Of a stretch of 64,000 bases of DNA, positions 49,077 to 58,881 are shown piece by piece. Both the position numbers and the translations under genes were made by a program. This DNA is from M3007 sp965249785 (GTDB taxonomy: Bacteria > Bacteroidota > Bacteroidia > Chitinophagales > Saprospiraceae). The stretch is taken from positions 124,001 to 188,000 of the forward strand of contig CBDFMU010000012.1 in the NCBI GenBank assembly GCA_965249785.1. Direction: 5' to 3'. Positions within the stretch are counted from its first letter, which is position 1, and the number at the start of each line of letters is the position of its first letter. The notes beneath the pieces were generated by a model. That model searched no databases. It was not told the origin of the DNA and saw only the letters and a list, made by a program, of their open reading frames with translations.

Positions 49077-52000
49077 AACCATTCTCTGCTAATATGGCCC
49101 TGTTAATTATCGGGCTGTTATTCATTCAATATAATTCCATTGCGCAAATACATATTGAACCCGCCAATCCGGTGATCTGTGCTGGCGAAAGTGTGGTATT
49201 GACAGTGGTGGGAGACAACCCTGGCAATCTGCCTACTTCGTTCAATTGGAGTCCACAGGATGGCTTGGATGACCCATTTGCCCAGACCGTGACGGCTACA
49301 CCGTTTGCAACTACTAATTATTCAGTAGAAACCAACGCTGGTAATGCATCAGTGACGGTAACTGTACTTGATCTGCCAGATGCCAGTTGGAGTGGCATTT
49401 CCGATGAGCCTTTTTGTGCCAATCATGCACCCATAGAAATAACGCCTTCCGAACCGGGCGGGACTTTTACAACCGACCCTGTTGCACCCGGGGCTATTAC
49501 GAACGTTGCTGGTATCCTGTATTTTAATCCCAGTGCTTATCCGGACGGTTCTGGTGTATTTATTACTTATACGGTCAGCAATGCAGACGGTTGTACTAAT
49601 AGTTCTACCCGTTCTACCACAATTTTTCCGTTGCCTGCAACCAGTTTTAGTGGTCTATCGCCAATCTATTGTTCCAGTGATGGTCCTATAACTTTAATAG
49701 GAACACCTGATGGCGGTACATTTTCCACTACCGCTCCCAGTGGCCTGACTGGCGATGAACTTGACCCCTCCCAAGTACCGACGGGCACTACTTTTGACAT
49801 TACTTATACTTACACTGGTGGTTGTACTAATAGCGCAACTCAATCCTTTATAGTAAATGAACAGCCAATCGTCAGTTTTACTGGCCTTAACGCTATGTAT
49901 TGCTCTAATGAATCACCTGTCACTTTGACTGGAATCCCAACAGGTGGCACTTTTTCTACTACGGCTCCCAGCGGCCTGAGCGGCGATGTTTTTGATCCAT
50001 CCCAACTGCCGACTAATGATTCTTATCCGATCACTTATACCTATTCTAATGGTGGTTGTAGCAACTCCGAAACGCAATATGTACTAGTACGTAATGCGCC
50101 TGTGGTGAATTTTACTGGTTTATCCAGTAGTTATTGTGTGGATGCTGCCCCCGTAATCTTAACTGGCTCGCCAGCGGGTGGCACATTCTCTACGACCGCA
50201 CCGGCCGGGTTTAGTGGTAACACACTTGACCCTACGCAAGTGCCAACCGGAACTACTTATTCCATTACGTATTCCTTTACCGATGCAAATAGTTGTTCTA
50301 ATAGTGAAACACAATCTTTTATAGTAAATCCTTTACCGACGGTGAGTTTTACTGGATTATCGAGTAGTTATTGCGCGAATGAACTGCCTGTCACATTAAC
50401 GGGTACTCCCGCTGGCGGCACATTTTCTACCAATGCCTCTAATGGCCTGACTGGCAATACATTAGATCCTAGTCAAGTACCGACTGGCACTTCGTGGAAT
50501 ATTACTTATACCTACATGGATGCCAATGGTTGTAGTAATAGTGAAACGCAGTCTTTTATAGTTAATCCGCTGCCCGGAGCAGGATTCGCGCTGCCCGCTT
50601 CTTTCTGTGCCAATGACGCAGCGATTACCCTGCAAGGTGATCCACCGGGCGGCATCTTTACTAGCGACGCACCGAGTGGTTTAATCGGCAATACATTGAC
50701 ACCAGCAGAGGTACCACCAAACACCGTGTATTTTATTACTTACACTTTCATCGATGCGAATAGTTGTGCGAGCAGCCAAACTCACACGTTCACCGTAAAT
50801 TCCTTGCCAGCGGTGAGTTTTACTGGATTGACCAGCAGTTATTGTGTGGATGCGTCATCGGTAACTTTAAGTGGAAATCCAGCAGGTGGCACTTTCACCA
50901 CCGATGCACCCAGCGGTTTGGAGGGTAGTGTATTAAGTCCAAACCTAGTGCCGACCGGAATAACTTATTCCATCACTTACACTTATACCGATGTGAATGG
51001 TTGTAGTAATTCTGCAAGCCAGAGTTTTGTAGTCCATGATTTGCCGACAGTCAGTTTTTCTGGATTGAATGCTAGTTATTGCGCGAATAGCGCATTAGTA
51101 ACTTTAACTGGCTTACCAGCAGGTGGTATTTTTTCTACTACGGCACCCGGTGGATTGAACGGCAGCACCTTAACTCCTGCACAAGTGCCGACTGGCACCA
51201 CTTACACACTTACTTATACTTACAGCGATGTCAACGGTTGCAGTAATAGCCAAACGCAAAATTTTATCGTCAATCCTTTGCCAGTCGTTAGTTTTACTGG
51301 TTTAGCTAGTACCTATTGCGTAAATGCTGCCCCCGTAACCTTAACTGGCTCGCCAGCTGGCGGTACGTTTTCCACAAATGCGCCAGCTGGATTCAATATA
51401 GATGTACTTAACCCCAATCAAGTGCCAACTGGAACTAACTATACCATCACTTATTCTTTTACCGATGGAAATATCTGCGCTAATAGTCAAACGCAAATTT
51501 TTATAGTAAATCCTTTGCCCACAGTAAGTTTTTCCGGTTTGTCCGGTAGTTATTGTGCTAATGAAGCAGCAGTTACTTTAACTGGCTCGCCCGCTGGCGG
51601 TATATTCTCTACTAATTCACCCACTGGCCTAACTGGTAATATCTTAGACCCCAGTCAAGTACCCATGGGGACAACGTGGAATATTACTTATACCTACACC
51701 GATGCAAATGGATGTAGTAATTCTACTACCCAGCCTTTTGTAGTGAATGCACTGCCCGGAGCCGGTTTTAGTCTGCCTTCCTCTTTTTGTGCTAACGATG
51801 CGGCGATCACGCTGCAAGGCGATCCACCCGGCGGCGTCTTCACCACCAATGCGTCCAGTGGTCTGGTTGGTAATACCTTGACACCAGCGGATGTGCCGCC
51901 CAATACAATCTATTCTATTACTTACACTTTCACCGATGCGAATAGTTGTGCGAGTAGTCAAACTCACACGTTTACCGTAAATTCCTTGCCAGCAGTTAGT

Positions 52001-55000
52001 TTTACTGGATTGACCAATAGTTATTGCGTGGATGCGGCACCCGTCATTTTGACTGGTTCGCCAGTAGGCGGTACTTTCACGACTGATGCTCCGAGCGGTT
52101 TGGAAGGCAGTGTATTAAGCCCAAACCTGGTACCCACTGGAACTATTTATTCCATCACTTATACTTACACCGATGCTAACGGTTGTTCTAATACTGCAAG
52201 TCAGTCTTTTATAGTCAACGATTTGCCCACAGTCAGTTTTTCAGGTTTAAATCCTACTTATTGCGCGAATAGTGCCGCCGTTATACTAACTGGCTTACCA
52301 GCAGGTGGCATCTTTTCTACTACCGCACCCAGCGGTTTGAGCGGCAGTACCTTAACGCCTGCACAAGTGCCGACTGGCATCACTTACACACTTACTTATA
52401 CTTACAGCGATGTCAACGGTTGCAGTAATAGCCAAACGCAAAATTTTATCGTCAATCCTTTGCCAGTCGTTAGTTTTACTGGTTTGTCTAGTAATTACTG
52501 TGTAAATGCTTCACCCGTTACCTTAACTGGCTCGCCAGCGGGTGGCACATTCTCTACGACCGCACCGGCCGGGTTTAGTGGCAACTTACTTGAACCCAAT
52601 CAAGTGCCAACTGGAACCAACTATTCTATCACCTATACCTTCACCGATGGAAATGGTTGTGCTAATACTCAAATGCAGTCTTTTATAGTAAATTCGCTGC
52701 CAGCAGTTAGCTTTTCTGGTTTATCGAGCAGTTATTGTGCGAATGAAGCACCAGTTATGCTAACCGGCTCGCCAGTTGGTGGTAGCTTCTCCACCAATGC
52801 ACCGAGTGGTTTGACTGGCAATACATTAGACCCCAGTCAAGTGTCAACTGGCACTGCCTGGAATATCACTTACACCTATACCGACGCGAATGGTTGTAGT
52901 AATGCTAGTACACAATCTTTTATAGTCAATGCACTGCCCGGAGCAGGATTCGCGCTGCCCGCTTCTTTTTGTGCCAATGATGCGGCGATCACACTGCAAG
53001 GTGATCCACTAGGCGGAGTTTTCACCACTAATGCGCCCAGTGGTTTGATTAGTAATACGCTGACACCAGCAGATATACCATTCAATACAGTCTATTCTAT
53101 TACTTACACTTATACGGATGCAAATAGTTGTACGAGCAGCCAGACAAGAACTTTTACCGTGAATTCTTTACCAACGGTTAGTTTTTCTGGATTGACCAAT
53201 AGTTATTGCGTAGATGCAGCACCAGTCACTTTGACTGGTGCTCCCGCAGGCGGTACTTTTACGACCGATGCACCCGGCGGTTTGGAAGGCAGTGTATTAA
53301 GTCCAAATCTGGTACCCACTGGAACTACTTTTAATATTACTTACACTTATACTGACGGGAATGGCTGTACTAATAATAGTAGCCAAAGTTTTGTAATCCA
53401 TGATTTGCCAGCAGTTAGTTTTTCGGGATTAAATGCTACTTATTGTACTAGCAATCCGGCAGTAACACTAGTCGGTTTGCCATCTGGGGGCGTCTTTTCT
53501 ACCACTGCACCCAGTGGATTGAGTGGCAGCACGTTAACGCCTGCACAAGTACCCACTAGCACGACCTACACTATTAGTTACACTTACATCGACGGTAATA
53601 GTTGCAGCAATAGTCAGACCCAGAGTTTTATAGTCAATCCGTTGCCAGCGGTGAGTTTTTCGGGGTTGGCCAGTACATATTGTATAGACGCTTCGCCGGT
53701 TACACTCACCGGTTTGCCCGCTGGCGGCACGTTTTCCACAACCGCGCCAGCCGGTTTTAGTGGTAACACACTTAACCCTACGCAAGTGCCAACCGGAACG
53801 ACCTATGCTATTACTTATACTTTTACCGATGCAAATAGTTGTTCTAATAGTGAGACACAGTCTTTTATAGTAAATCCGCTGCCAGCAGTTAGCTTTTCTG
53901 GATTATCGAGTAGTTATTGCGCGGATGAAGCGCCCGTCACACTAACGGGTTCTCCCGCCGGCGGCACATTTTCTACCAATGCGCCCAGTGGCCTGATTGG
54001 AAATATGTTAGACCCTAGCCAAGTTCCAATGGGTGTAGTGTGGAATATTACTTATACCTACACCGATGCGAACAGTTGTAGTAATTCTAGCACACAGTCT
54101 TTTACAGTTAATCCGCTGCCTGGAGCTGGTTTTAGTCTGCCCTCTTCTTTTTGTGCCAATGACGCGGCTATTACTTTGCAAGGTGATCCGCCCGGTGGAG
54201 TTTTCACCACCAATGCGTCCAGTGGTCTGGTTGGTAATACCTTGACACCAGCGGATGTGCCGCCCAATACAGTATATTCTATTACTTACACTTATACCGA
54301 TGCCAATGGTTGTGCGAGTAATCAGACAAGAACTTTTACCGTAAACTCTTTACCAACGGTGAGTTTTTCTGGATTGACTAATAGTTATTGCATGGATGCG
54401 GCACCCGTCATTTTGACTGGTTCTCCCGTAGGCGGTACTTTCACGACCGATGCACCCGGCGGTTTGGAAGGCAGTGTATTAAGTCCAAATCTGTTGCCCA
54501 CTGGCACTACTTTTAATATTACTTACACTTATACTGACGGGAATGGCTGTACTAATAATAGTAGCCAAAGTTCTGTAGTCCATGATTTGCCAGCAGTGAG
54601 TTTTTCTGGATTGTCTTCTGCTTATTGTACCAATGCGCCAGTAGCTACGTTGACTGGTAGTCCGGCAGGAGGTACTTTTTCTACCACTGTGCCATTCGGT
54701 TTAAATGGCGATCAACTGGACCCATCGCAAATACCCACCGGTATTACTTATGCAGTGACTTACCAATATACCGATGGAAATGGTTGCAGCGATGCACAGA
54801 CCCAGGCATTTCTAGTAAACGCCCTGCCAGCAGTAGATTTTACAGGTTTATCTCCCTTATACTGTGCCAGTGATCCCGCTGTTACTTTGAGCGGTACGCC
54901 TATTGGTGGCATTTTTAGTACGGATGCGCCTACTGGACTAAATGGCAATGTATTCACTCCCGCAAATATCCCCGCTGGCATTACATATCATCTTACATAT

Positions 55001-57715
55001 TCTTTTACAAATAATACAGGTTGTGCCAATCAGGAAACCCAGTCCTTTCTAGTCCATCCGCCTACTCAAGTAGATTTTACTGGCTTATTGCCCACTTACT
55101 GTATTAGCGATGCTGCGGTTACGTTGACAGGCAATCCTGCCGGTGGTACATTTACCATTACACCCAACAATGGATTAAATGGCAATATTTTCGATCCTGC
55201 ACAAGCATTTCCTAATACCGACATAGTGATTGCCTACACTTTTACCGATACAAATGGCTGTGTTTTTTCTGCAAATGATACGGTATTAGTATTTACGCCT
55301 CCAACTGTAGTGTTTGAAGGATTACAGACATCGTACTGTGCGAATGATCCAATTATATTTTTAACTGGCACTCCGGCTGGCGGCACTTTTACCACCACGG
55401 CACCCAGCGGAGTAGTGGGCAATCAACTAGATCCGTCCTCTATTCCGGTGGGTATTCCTTATTCTATTACTTATAGTTTTAGTGCTGGTACGGGAGGTGG
55501 TTGTAGTGGTTCCGAAACCCGGCAATTCATCGTTCATGCACCGCCAATAGCGAATTTATCCGGGTTATCATCGACTTATTGTGCTAATTCACCTATGGAT
55601 ACGCTGACGGGTAGCCCACTAGGGGGCATATTTAGCACCAATGCGCCGTCCGGACTTGCGGGCAATATACTTGATCCAAGTCAAGTGCCAACTAGTAATA
55701 CCTATAATTTATCTTACACCTACACGGATGTCAATGGGTGTTCTGCCACCGATCAACAGCCGTTTGTAGTGAATGTATTGCCAGTCGTTACATTTAGTGG
55801 CTTGTCGTCTGCTTATTGTACTGATGCACCGCCAGTTATGTTAGTTGGAAATGCCGTTGGAGGTAATTTTAGTACTAATGCGCCCTCTGGTTTGAATGGG
55901 AATGTACTGACACCATCGCAAATACCAGTGGGTACTAATTTCGACATTTTTTATAGTTATACGGATGTTAATGGTTGTACTGCATCCACGCCAGCGCAGT
56001 CATTTTCTATTAATCCATTACCAGTGGTCAGTTTTACTGGTCTTTCTCCTGCGGTATGTGTAGATGCCCCGGCGGTTACGCTGAGTGGCAGCCCGACTGG
56101 TGGTACTTTTACGACGACTGCGGCCAGTGGTTTGATAGGCAATATGTTTACTCCCGCCCAAACCCCCACTAATACGGCATTTAGTATTGCTTATACTTAT
56201 ACTGATGCCCAGGGCTGTACTAATGCGCAGAGCCAATCCAGTATAGTGCATTCGTTGCCAACGGTCAGTTTTACTGGTTTAAATTCGGCTTATTGTGCCA
56301 ATGATGCACCGGTTCTATTAACTGGTCTGCCTGCCGGCGGTGTTTTTTCTACCAATGCTCCAACCGGACTAAATGGCAATATTTTTAATCCCGATCAAGC
56401 ACCGCCGGGCACTAACTATACTCTTACTTACACCTATACCGACGGAAATGCTTGTACTAATACACAAACCCAGCCATTTACTATTCACGCATTGCCTGTG
56501 GTTAGTTTTAGTGGGTTAGCACCTACTTATTGTGCTAACGCACCTGAAGTAGTTGTGACTGGTAATCCGGTGGGAGGTACATTCACTAGTACGGCTACTA
56601 GCGGATTTAATGGCAATCTATTAGACCCAGCACAATCACCGACCGGAACGACCCAGGAATTGACTTACACTTATACGGATGCGAATGGCTGTACCAACAC
56701 GCAAATGCAAGACTATTTAATCTATGCACTGCCAGCACTGAGTTTTACGACATTAGCACCTACTTATTGCTCTAATGCTGTTCCTGTGTTATTAAATGGG
56801 ACACCAGTTGGAGGTGATTTTAGTGCTGATTTGTTGGGCGCATTAAGCAATTTGAATCCCGGTACTGCCTTTCAGCCAACCGGGTTAAATAGTGGCGATC
56901 AAGTTACTATTACTTATAATTTTCAAACAATAGAAGGATGTACTAGTTCGGTGCAACAGACTACAACTATACTGTCTGCGCCCGTTTTTGCCCTGCCGGA
57001 TTCTGTGCTGTTTTGTGGTGAAGGTGTATTGCAACCTGATACTATTCAACCTGATTTTACTTATATCTGGTCTAATGGGGCTGTAACATCCAATTTACTA
57101 GTAAATACTAGTGGCATTTACACATTGACGGCAATTGCACCCAATAGTTGTACCGCATCGGATAGTACCGTAGTCGCCATTAATCCGGGAGAGAATTTTG
57201 TTAGCAACTTGCTCATTAGCGAAGCGGCTTGTAGCGGCGATACTTTGCATTTTTTTGATATTACCGAGGTGGCGGGTACGATCAATGGCTACCGCTGGGA
57301 TTTTGGTGACGGCAAGACGAGTACCGAACGCGATCCCACCCACGTGTATGACCAGGCAGGAGACTTTTTAGTCACGCTGGAAGGCACCCTCAACGGCTGT
57401 ACGCAGGTATCGGTTGCTAAACCCATTTCTATTGCCGTTTGTCGGCAACAATTTGGTGGCGATGGCTTTTTTGAATCTTTACGCTTATATCCCAATCCGA
57501 CTGATGACGTGTTTTCTCTGCAAATAATACTTCCGCAAGCGCAGGATATACTGGTAAAAGTAGTAGATCAAAACGGTCGAATTATAGAAAATCGACACTT
57601 ACGCGATCATGCCCTCTACCAGGAAAGTTTTTCGGGATTGGAGCGGGGAGTCTACTTCGTGCATCTGCAATGCCTGAATCATATGCAGGTATTAAAAGTA
57701 GTGGTATTGGATTAA
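49073..57715 (+). CDS. Giant repeat adhesin-like protein with T9SS type A domain
   Basis: A 2880-residue exported protein. Signal peptide 1-25 (FIQYNSIAQ), an Ig-like domain (about 26-102), one divergent repeat (about 103-188), then 31 repeats of 77-81 residues (about 189-2640; 49637-56980) with the pattern VSFTGLxxxYC.....VTLTG.PaGGtFsT.aPsGL.Gn.LdP.qvPtgt.y.ItYtytDanGC. Each has two Cys, likely one disulfide. A PKD domain (about 2705-2790, YRWDFGDGKTST) and a T9SS type A tail (LYPNPTDDVFSLQI, about 2803-2880) follow. A long extracellular fibre or adhesin is the natural reading. It is coupled to the Fn3 gene by an ATGA overlap and ends before a strong terminator. Confidence 0.9.
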   Translation: MKPFSANMALLIIGLLFIQYNSIAQIHIEPANPVICAGESVVLTVVGDNPGNLPTSFNWSPQDGLDDPFAQTVTATPFATTNYSVETNAGNASVTVTVLDLPDASWSGISDEPFCANHAPIEITPSEPGGTFTTDPVAPGAITNVAGILYFNPSAYPDGSGVFITYTVSNADGCTNSSTRSTTIFPLPATSFSGLSPIYCSSDGPITLIGTPDGGTFSTTAPSGLTGDELDPSQVPTGTTFDITYTYTGGCTNSATQSFIVNEQPIVSFTGLNAMYCSNESPVTLTGIPTGGTFSTTAPSGLSGDVFDPSQLPTNDSYPITYTYSNGGCSNSETQYVLVRNAPVVNFTGLSSSYCVDAAPVILTGSPAGGTFSTTAPAGFSGNTLDPTQVPTGTTYSITYSFTDANSCSNSETQSFIVNPLPTVSFTGLSSSYCANELPVTLTGTPAGGTFSTNASNGLTGNTLDPSQVPTGTSWNITYTYMDANGCSNSETQSFIVNPLPGAGFALPASFCANDAAITLQGDPPGGIFTSDAPSGLIGNTLTPAEVPPNTVYFITYTFIDANSCASSQTHTFTVNSLPAVSFTGLTSSYCVDASSVTLSGNPAGGTFTTDAPSGLEGSVLSPNLVPTGITYSITYTYTDVNGCSNSASQSFVVHDLPTVSFSGLNASYCANSALVTLTGLPAGGIFSTTAPGGLNGSTLTPAQVPTGTTYTLTYTYSDVNGCSNSQTQNFIVNPLPVVSFTGLASTYCVNAAPVTLTGSPAGGTFSTNAPAGFNIDVLNPNQVPTGTNYTITYSFTDGNICANSQTQIFIVNPLPTVSFSGLSGSYCANEAAVTLTGSPAGGIFSTNSPTGLTGNILDPSQVPMGTTWNITYTYTDANGCSNSTTQPFVVNALPGAGFSLPSSFCANDAAITLQGDPPGGVFTTNASSGLVGNTLTPADVPPNTIYSITYTFTDANSCASSQTHTFTVNSLPAVSFTGLTNSYCVDAAPVILTGSPVGGTFTTDAPSGLEGSVLSPNLVPTGTIYSITYTYTDANGCSNTASQSFIVNDLPTVSFSGLNPTYCANSAAVILTGLPAGGIFSTTAPSGLSGSTLTPAQVPTGITYTLTYTYSDVNGCSNSQTQNFIVNPLPVVSFTGLSSNYCVNASPVTLTGSPAGGTFSTTAPAGFSGNLLEPNQVPTGTNYSITYTFTDGNGCANTQMQSFIVNSLPAVSFSGLSSSYCANEAPVMLTGSPVGGSFSTNAPSGLTGNTLDPSQVSTGTAWNITYTYTDANGCSNASTQSFIVNALPGAGFALPASFCANDAAITLQGDPLGGVFTTNAPSGLISNTLTPADIPFNTVYSITYTYTDANSCTSSQTRTFTVNSLPTVSFSGLTNSYCVDAAPVTLTGAPAGGTFTTDAPGGLEGSVLSPNLVPTGTTFNITYTYTDGNGCTNNSSQSFVIHDLPAVSFSGLNATYCTSNPAVTLVGLPSGGVFSTTAPSGLSGSTLTPAQVPTSTTYTISYTYIDGNSCSNSQTQSFIVNPLPAVSFSGLASTYCIDASPVTLTGLPAGGTFSTTAPAGFSGNTLNPTQVPTGTTYAITYTFTDANSCSNSETQSFIVNPLPAVSFSGLSSSYCADEAPVTLTGSPAGGTFSTNAPSGLIGNMLDPSQVPMGVVWNITYTYTDANSCSNSSTQSFTVNPLPGAGFSLPSSFCANDAAITLQGDPPGGVFTTNASSGLVGNTLTPADVPPNTVYSITYTYTDANGCASNQTRTFTVNSLPTVSFSGLTNSYCMDAAPVILTGSPVGGTFTTDAPGGLEGSVLSPNLLPTGTTFNITYTYTDGNGCTNNSSQSSVVHDLPAVSFSGLSSAYCTNAPVATLTGSPAGGTFSTTVPFGLNGDQLDPSQIPTGITYAVTYQYTDGNGCSDAQTQAFLVNALPAVDFTGLSPLYCASDPAVTLSGTPIGGIFSTDAPTGLNGNVFTPANIPAGITYHLTYSFTNNTGCANQETQSFLVHPPTQVDFTGLLPTYCISDAAVTLTGNPAGGTFTITPNNGLNGNIFDPAQAFPNTDIVIAYTFTDTNGCVFSANDTVLVFTPPTVVFEGLQTSYCANDPIIFLTGTPAGGTFTTTAPSGVVGNQLDPSSIPVGIPYSITYSFSAGTGGGCSGSETRQFIVHAPPIANLSGLSSTYCANSPMDTLTGSPLGGIFSTNAPSGLAGNILDPSQVPTSNTYNLSYTYTDVNGCSATDQQPFVVNVLPVVTFSGLSSAYCTDAPPVMLVGNAVGGNFSTNAPSGLNGNVLTPSQIPVGTNFDIFYSYTDVNGCTASTPAQSFSINPLPVVSFTGLSPAVCVDAPAVTLSGSPTGGTFTTTAASGLIGNMFTPAQTPTNTAFSIAYTYTDAQGCTNAQSQSSIVHSLPTVSFTGLNSAYCANDAPVLLTGLPAGGVFSTNAPTGLNGNIFNPDQAPPGTNYTLTYTYTDGNACTNTQTQPFTIHALPVVSFSGLAPTYCANAPEVVVTGNPVGGTFTSTATSGFNGNLLDPAQSPTGTTQELTYTYTDANGCTNTQMQDYLIYALPALSFTTLAPTYCSNAVPVLLNGTPVGGDFSADLLGALSNLNPGTAFQPTGLNSGDQVTITYNFQTIEGCTSSVQQTTTILSAPVFALPDSVLFCGEGVLQPDTIQPDFTYIWSNGAVTSNLLVNTSGIYTLTAIAPNSCTASDSTVVAINPGENFVSNLLISEAACSGDTLHFFDITEVAGTINGYRWDFGDGKTSTERDPTHVYDQAGDFLVTLEGTLNGCTQVSVAKPISIAVCRQQFGGDGFFESLRLYPNPTDDVFSLQIILPQAQDILVKVVDQNGRIIENRHLRDHALYQESFSGLERGVYFVHLQCLNHMQVLKVVVLD
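50102..54592 (+). repeat. 1182-bp higher-order tandem repeat inside the adhesin gene
   Basis: Five successive units (79+79+78+79+79 = 394 residues, 1182 bp) recur almost four times, starting at 50102, 51284, 52466 and 53648. The third unit of each block is a distinctive 78-residue variant beginning GAGF and containing SFCANDAAITLQGDP, at 50576, 51758, 52940 and 54122. Repeats before and after this block do not follow the five-unit order. Confidence 0.9.
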
Positions 57716-57746
57716 AATAATGTGATGCAAATTCCAGATTAAAAAT

Positions 57747-57777
57747 GAATAGCCACCAGTAAAACTGGTGGCTATTC
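57747..57777. terminator. Strong hairpin between convergent genes (bidirectional terminator)
   Basis: GAATAGCCACCAGT-AAA-ACTGGTGGCTATTC is a perfect 14-bp stem with a 3-base loop, 32 bases after the adhesin stop and 18 bases after the convergent T9SS gene end. It is flanked by A-rich sequence on the left (AAAAAT), which gives a U-run for the minus-strand transcript; the right side lacks a T-run, so termination is better supported on the minus strand. Confidence 0.75.
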
Positions 57778-57794
57778 TAACAAGAATCCGTCTT

Positions 57795-58542
57795 CTACTG
57801 CGTAACCACCACTTTCTGATACACCGATTCGCCATTAGCAGTCACCTTCAAAAAATAAGCATTGGCAGGCAAATCATTTATGGGCAATTCCAGAGTTTGC
57901 AAATCCGCTTCCAAATCATGCTGCTCGGTACGAATCAATTTTCCCTGTGCGTCGAACAAAGTGAGCACCACTTCTGATGTCTGTGGTAAATAAAATTGTA
58001 ATTGAACTACACTATTAGTCGGTGCTGGATTCGGGAAAACGGTCAAGGTCATTTTTCCACCAGAAAGCATCGCTTGGACGATGTCGGAATATTGGGAGGT
58101 TCCGTCATAGTCTATTTGTTGCAAGCGATAGAAGGTAACAAGCGATTGAGGTAAATCTTCGGATGAATAAAACTGTATACTTCTGTCCGCTGGTAACCGA
58201 AACTGGAACCGCGCCGCTCTGGGTATTGCCGGACCATTGCGGGTTGCTGTTGGAATATAGTATTCCACCCGAATTGTCCGGCTCTCCCAAGATAACATCC
58301 ACCTGATCAGGCTTTGAAATGGCGGCACTACCTGCATACGACATTGATAATAAATTACCTGAACACGTCGGCACAAAACTTTGCCCACTGCTAGTGTAAG
58401 AAATCATTTTGAACGCTTGTAATGTATTCGAAACAGGGCACTGGGCCACCAATTCGGCGGTGGGTAAAACAGAAGCGGCGATAAATAAAAAGCAGATCAG
58501 GCAAGATAGTTGCACTAATTGGCCACGTAGTTGGCTCTTCAT
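57795..58542 (-). pseudogene. T9SS type A secreted protein, frameshifted and probably shortened
   Basis: The upstream frame (ATG 58542) gives a signal peptide (FLFIAASVLPTAELVAQ) and a ~110-residue beta-domain ending in SVTSGQKYTVLF. Near 58130-58200 the coding sense moves to another frame, which supplies FYSSEDLPQSLVTFYRLQQ, IDYDGTSQYSDI and a complete T9SS type A tail (VFPNPAPTNSVVQ to VVVTQ). The two pieces join without the middle domains usually found between them, suggesting an internal deletion that also broke the frame. It is convergent with the adhesin gene. A frame error in assembly is the alternative. Confidence 0.65.
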
Positions 58543-58724
58543 CGGACTGATTTTTTTGATCGGAGATGGTGTAGCAAGCGTTTTGTATTTCATTTTATCC
58601 CTTTTTTAAAATCAACACTTTGCTCATTCGGCAGGCGGAAAAAATGGCTTTCCAGCCATCTGTTCTTGCCGTTTGTGGTTGGTGCAAAGTTGAGGGGAGG
58701 GCATCCTCCAAGACGGTCACCATT

Positions 58725-58808
58725 GTTTCAAATGGGTGGAGGATCGTTTCCGGAAGGTGGAAAATTGTCTCGGAAAGGTGGCGCATTGTCTCAAAACCCT
58801 GCAACATC
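58725..58808. repeat. Four degenerate 21-bp tandem repeats
   Basis: Units start at 58725, 58746, 58767 and 58788, each beginning GTTTC or GTCTC and mostly containing AAGGTGG or similar. In frame the plus strand reads WRIVSGRWKIVSERWRIVS and the minus strand reads heptads of FETMRHL/SETIFHL type, but no gene start or homology supports translation. It lies in the 340-base gap between the two broken genes. Confidence 0.6.
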
Positions 58809-58881
58809 ATGTTTCGCTGGCATCCAGTCGCCTTTGAACCGCCATCTGATTTTTCCCGTTCTTGTGGACAAAATCTTCGTC

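Noticed and set aside
49637..56980. Regular repeats that could be mistaken for a CRISPR or satellite array
   Set aside because: The repeats keep one open reading frame across the whole region and encode a consistent protein domain; there are no short identical repeats with unique spacers.
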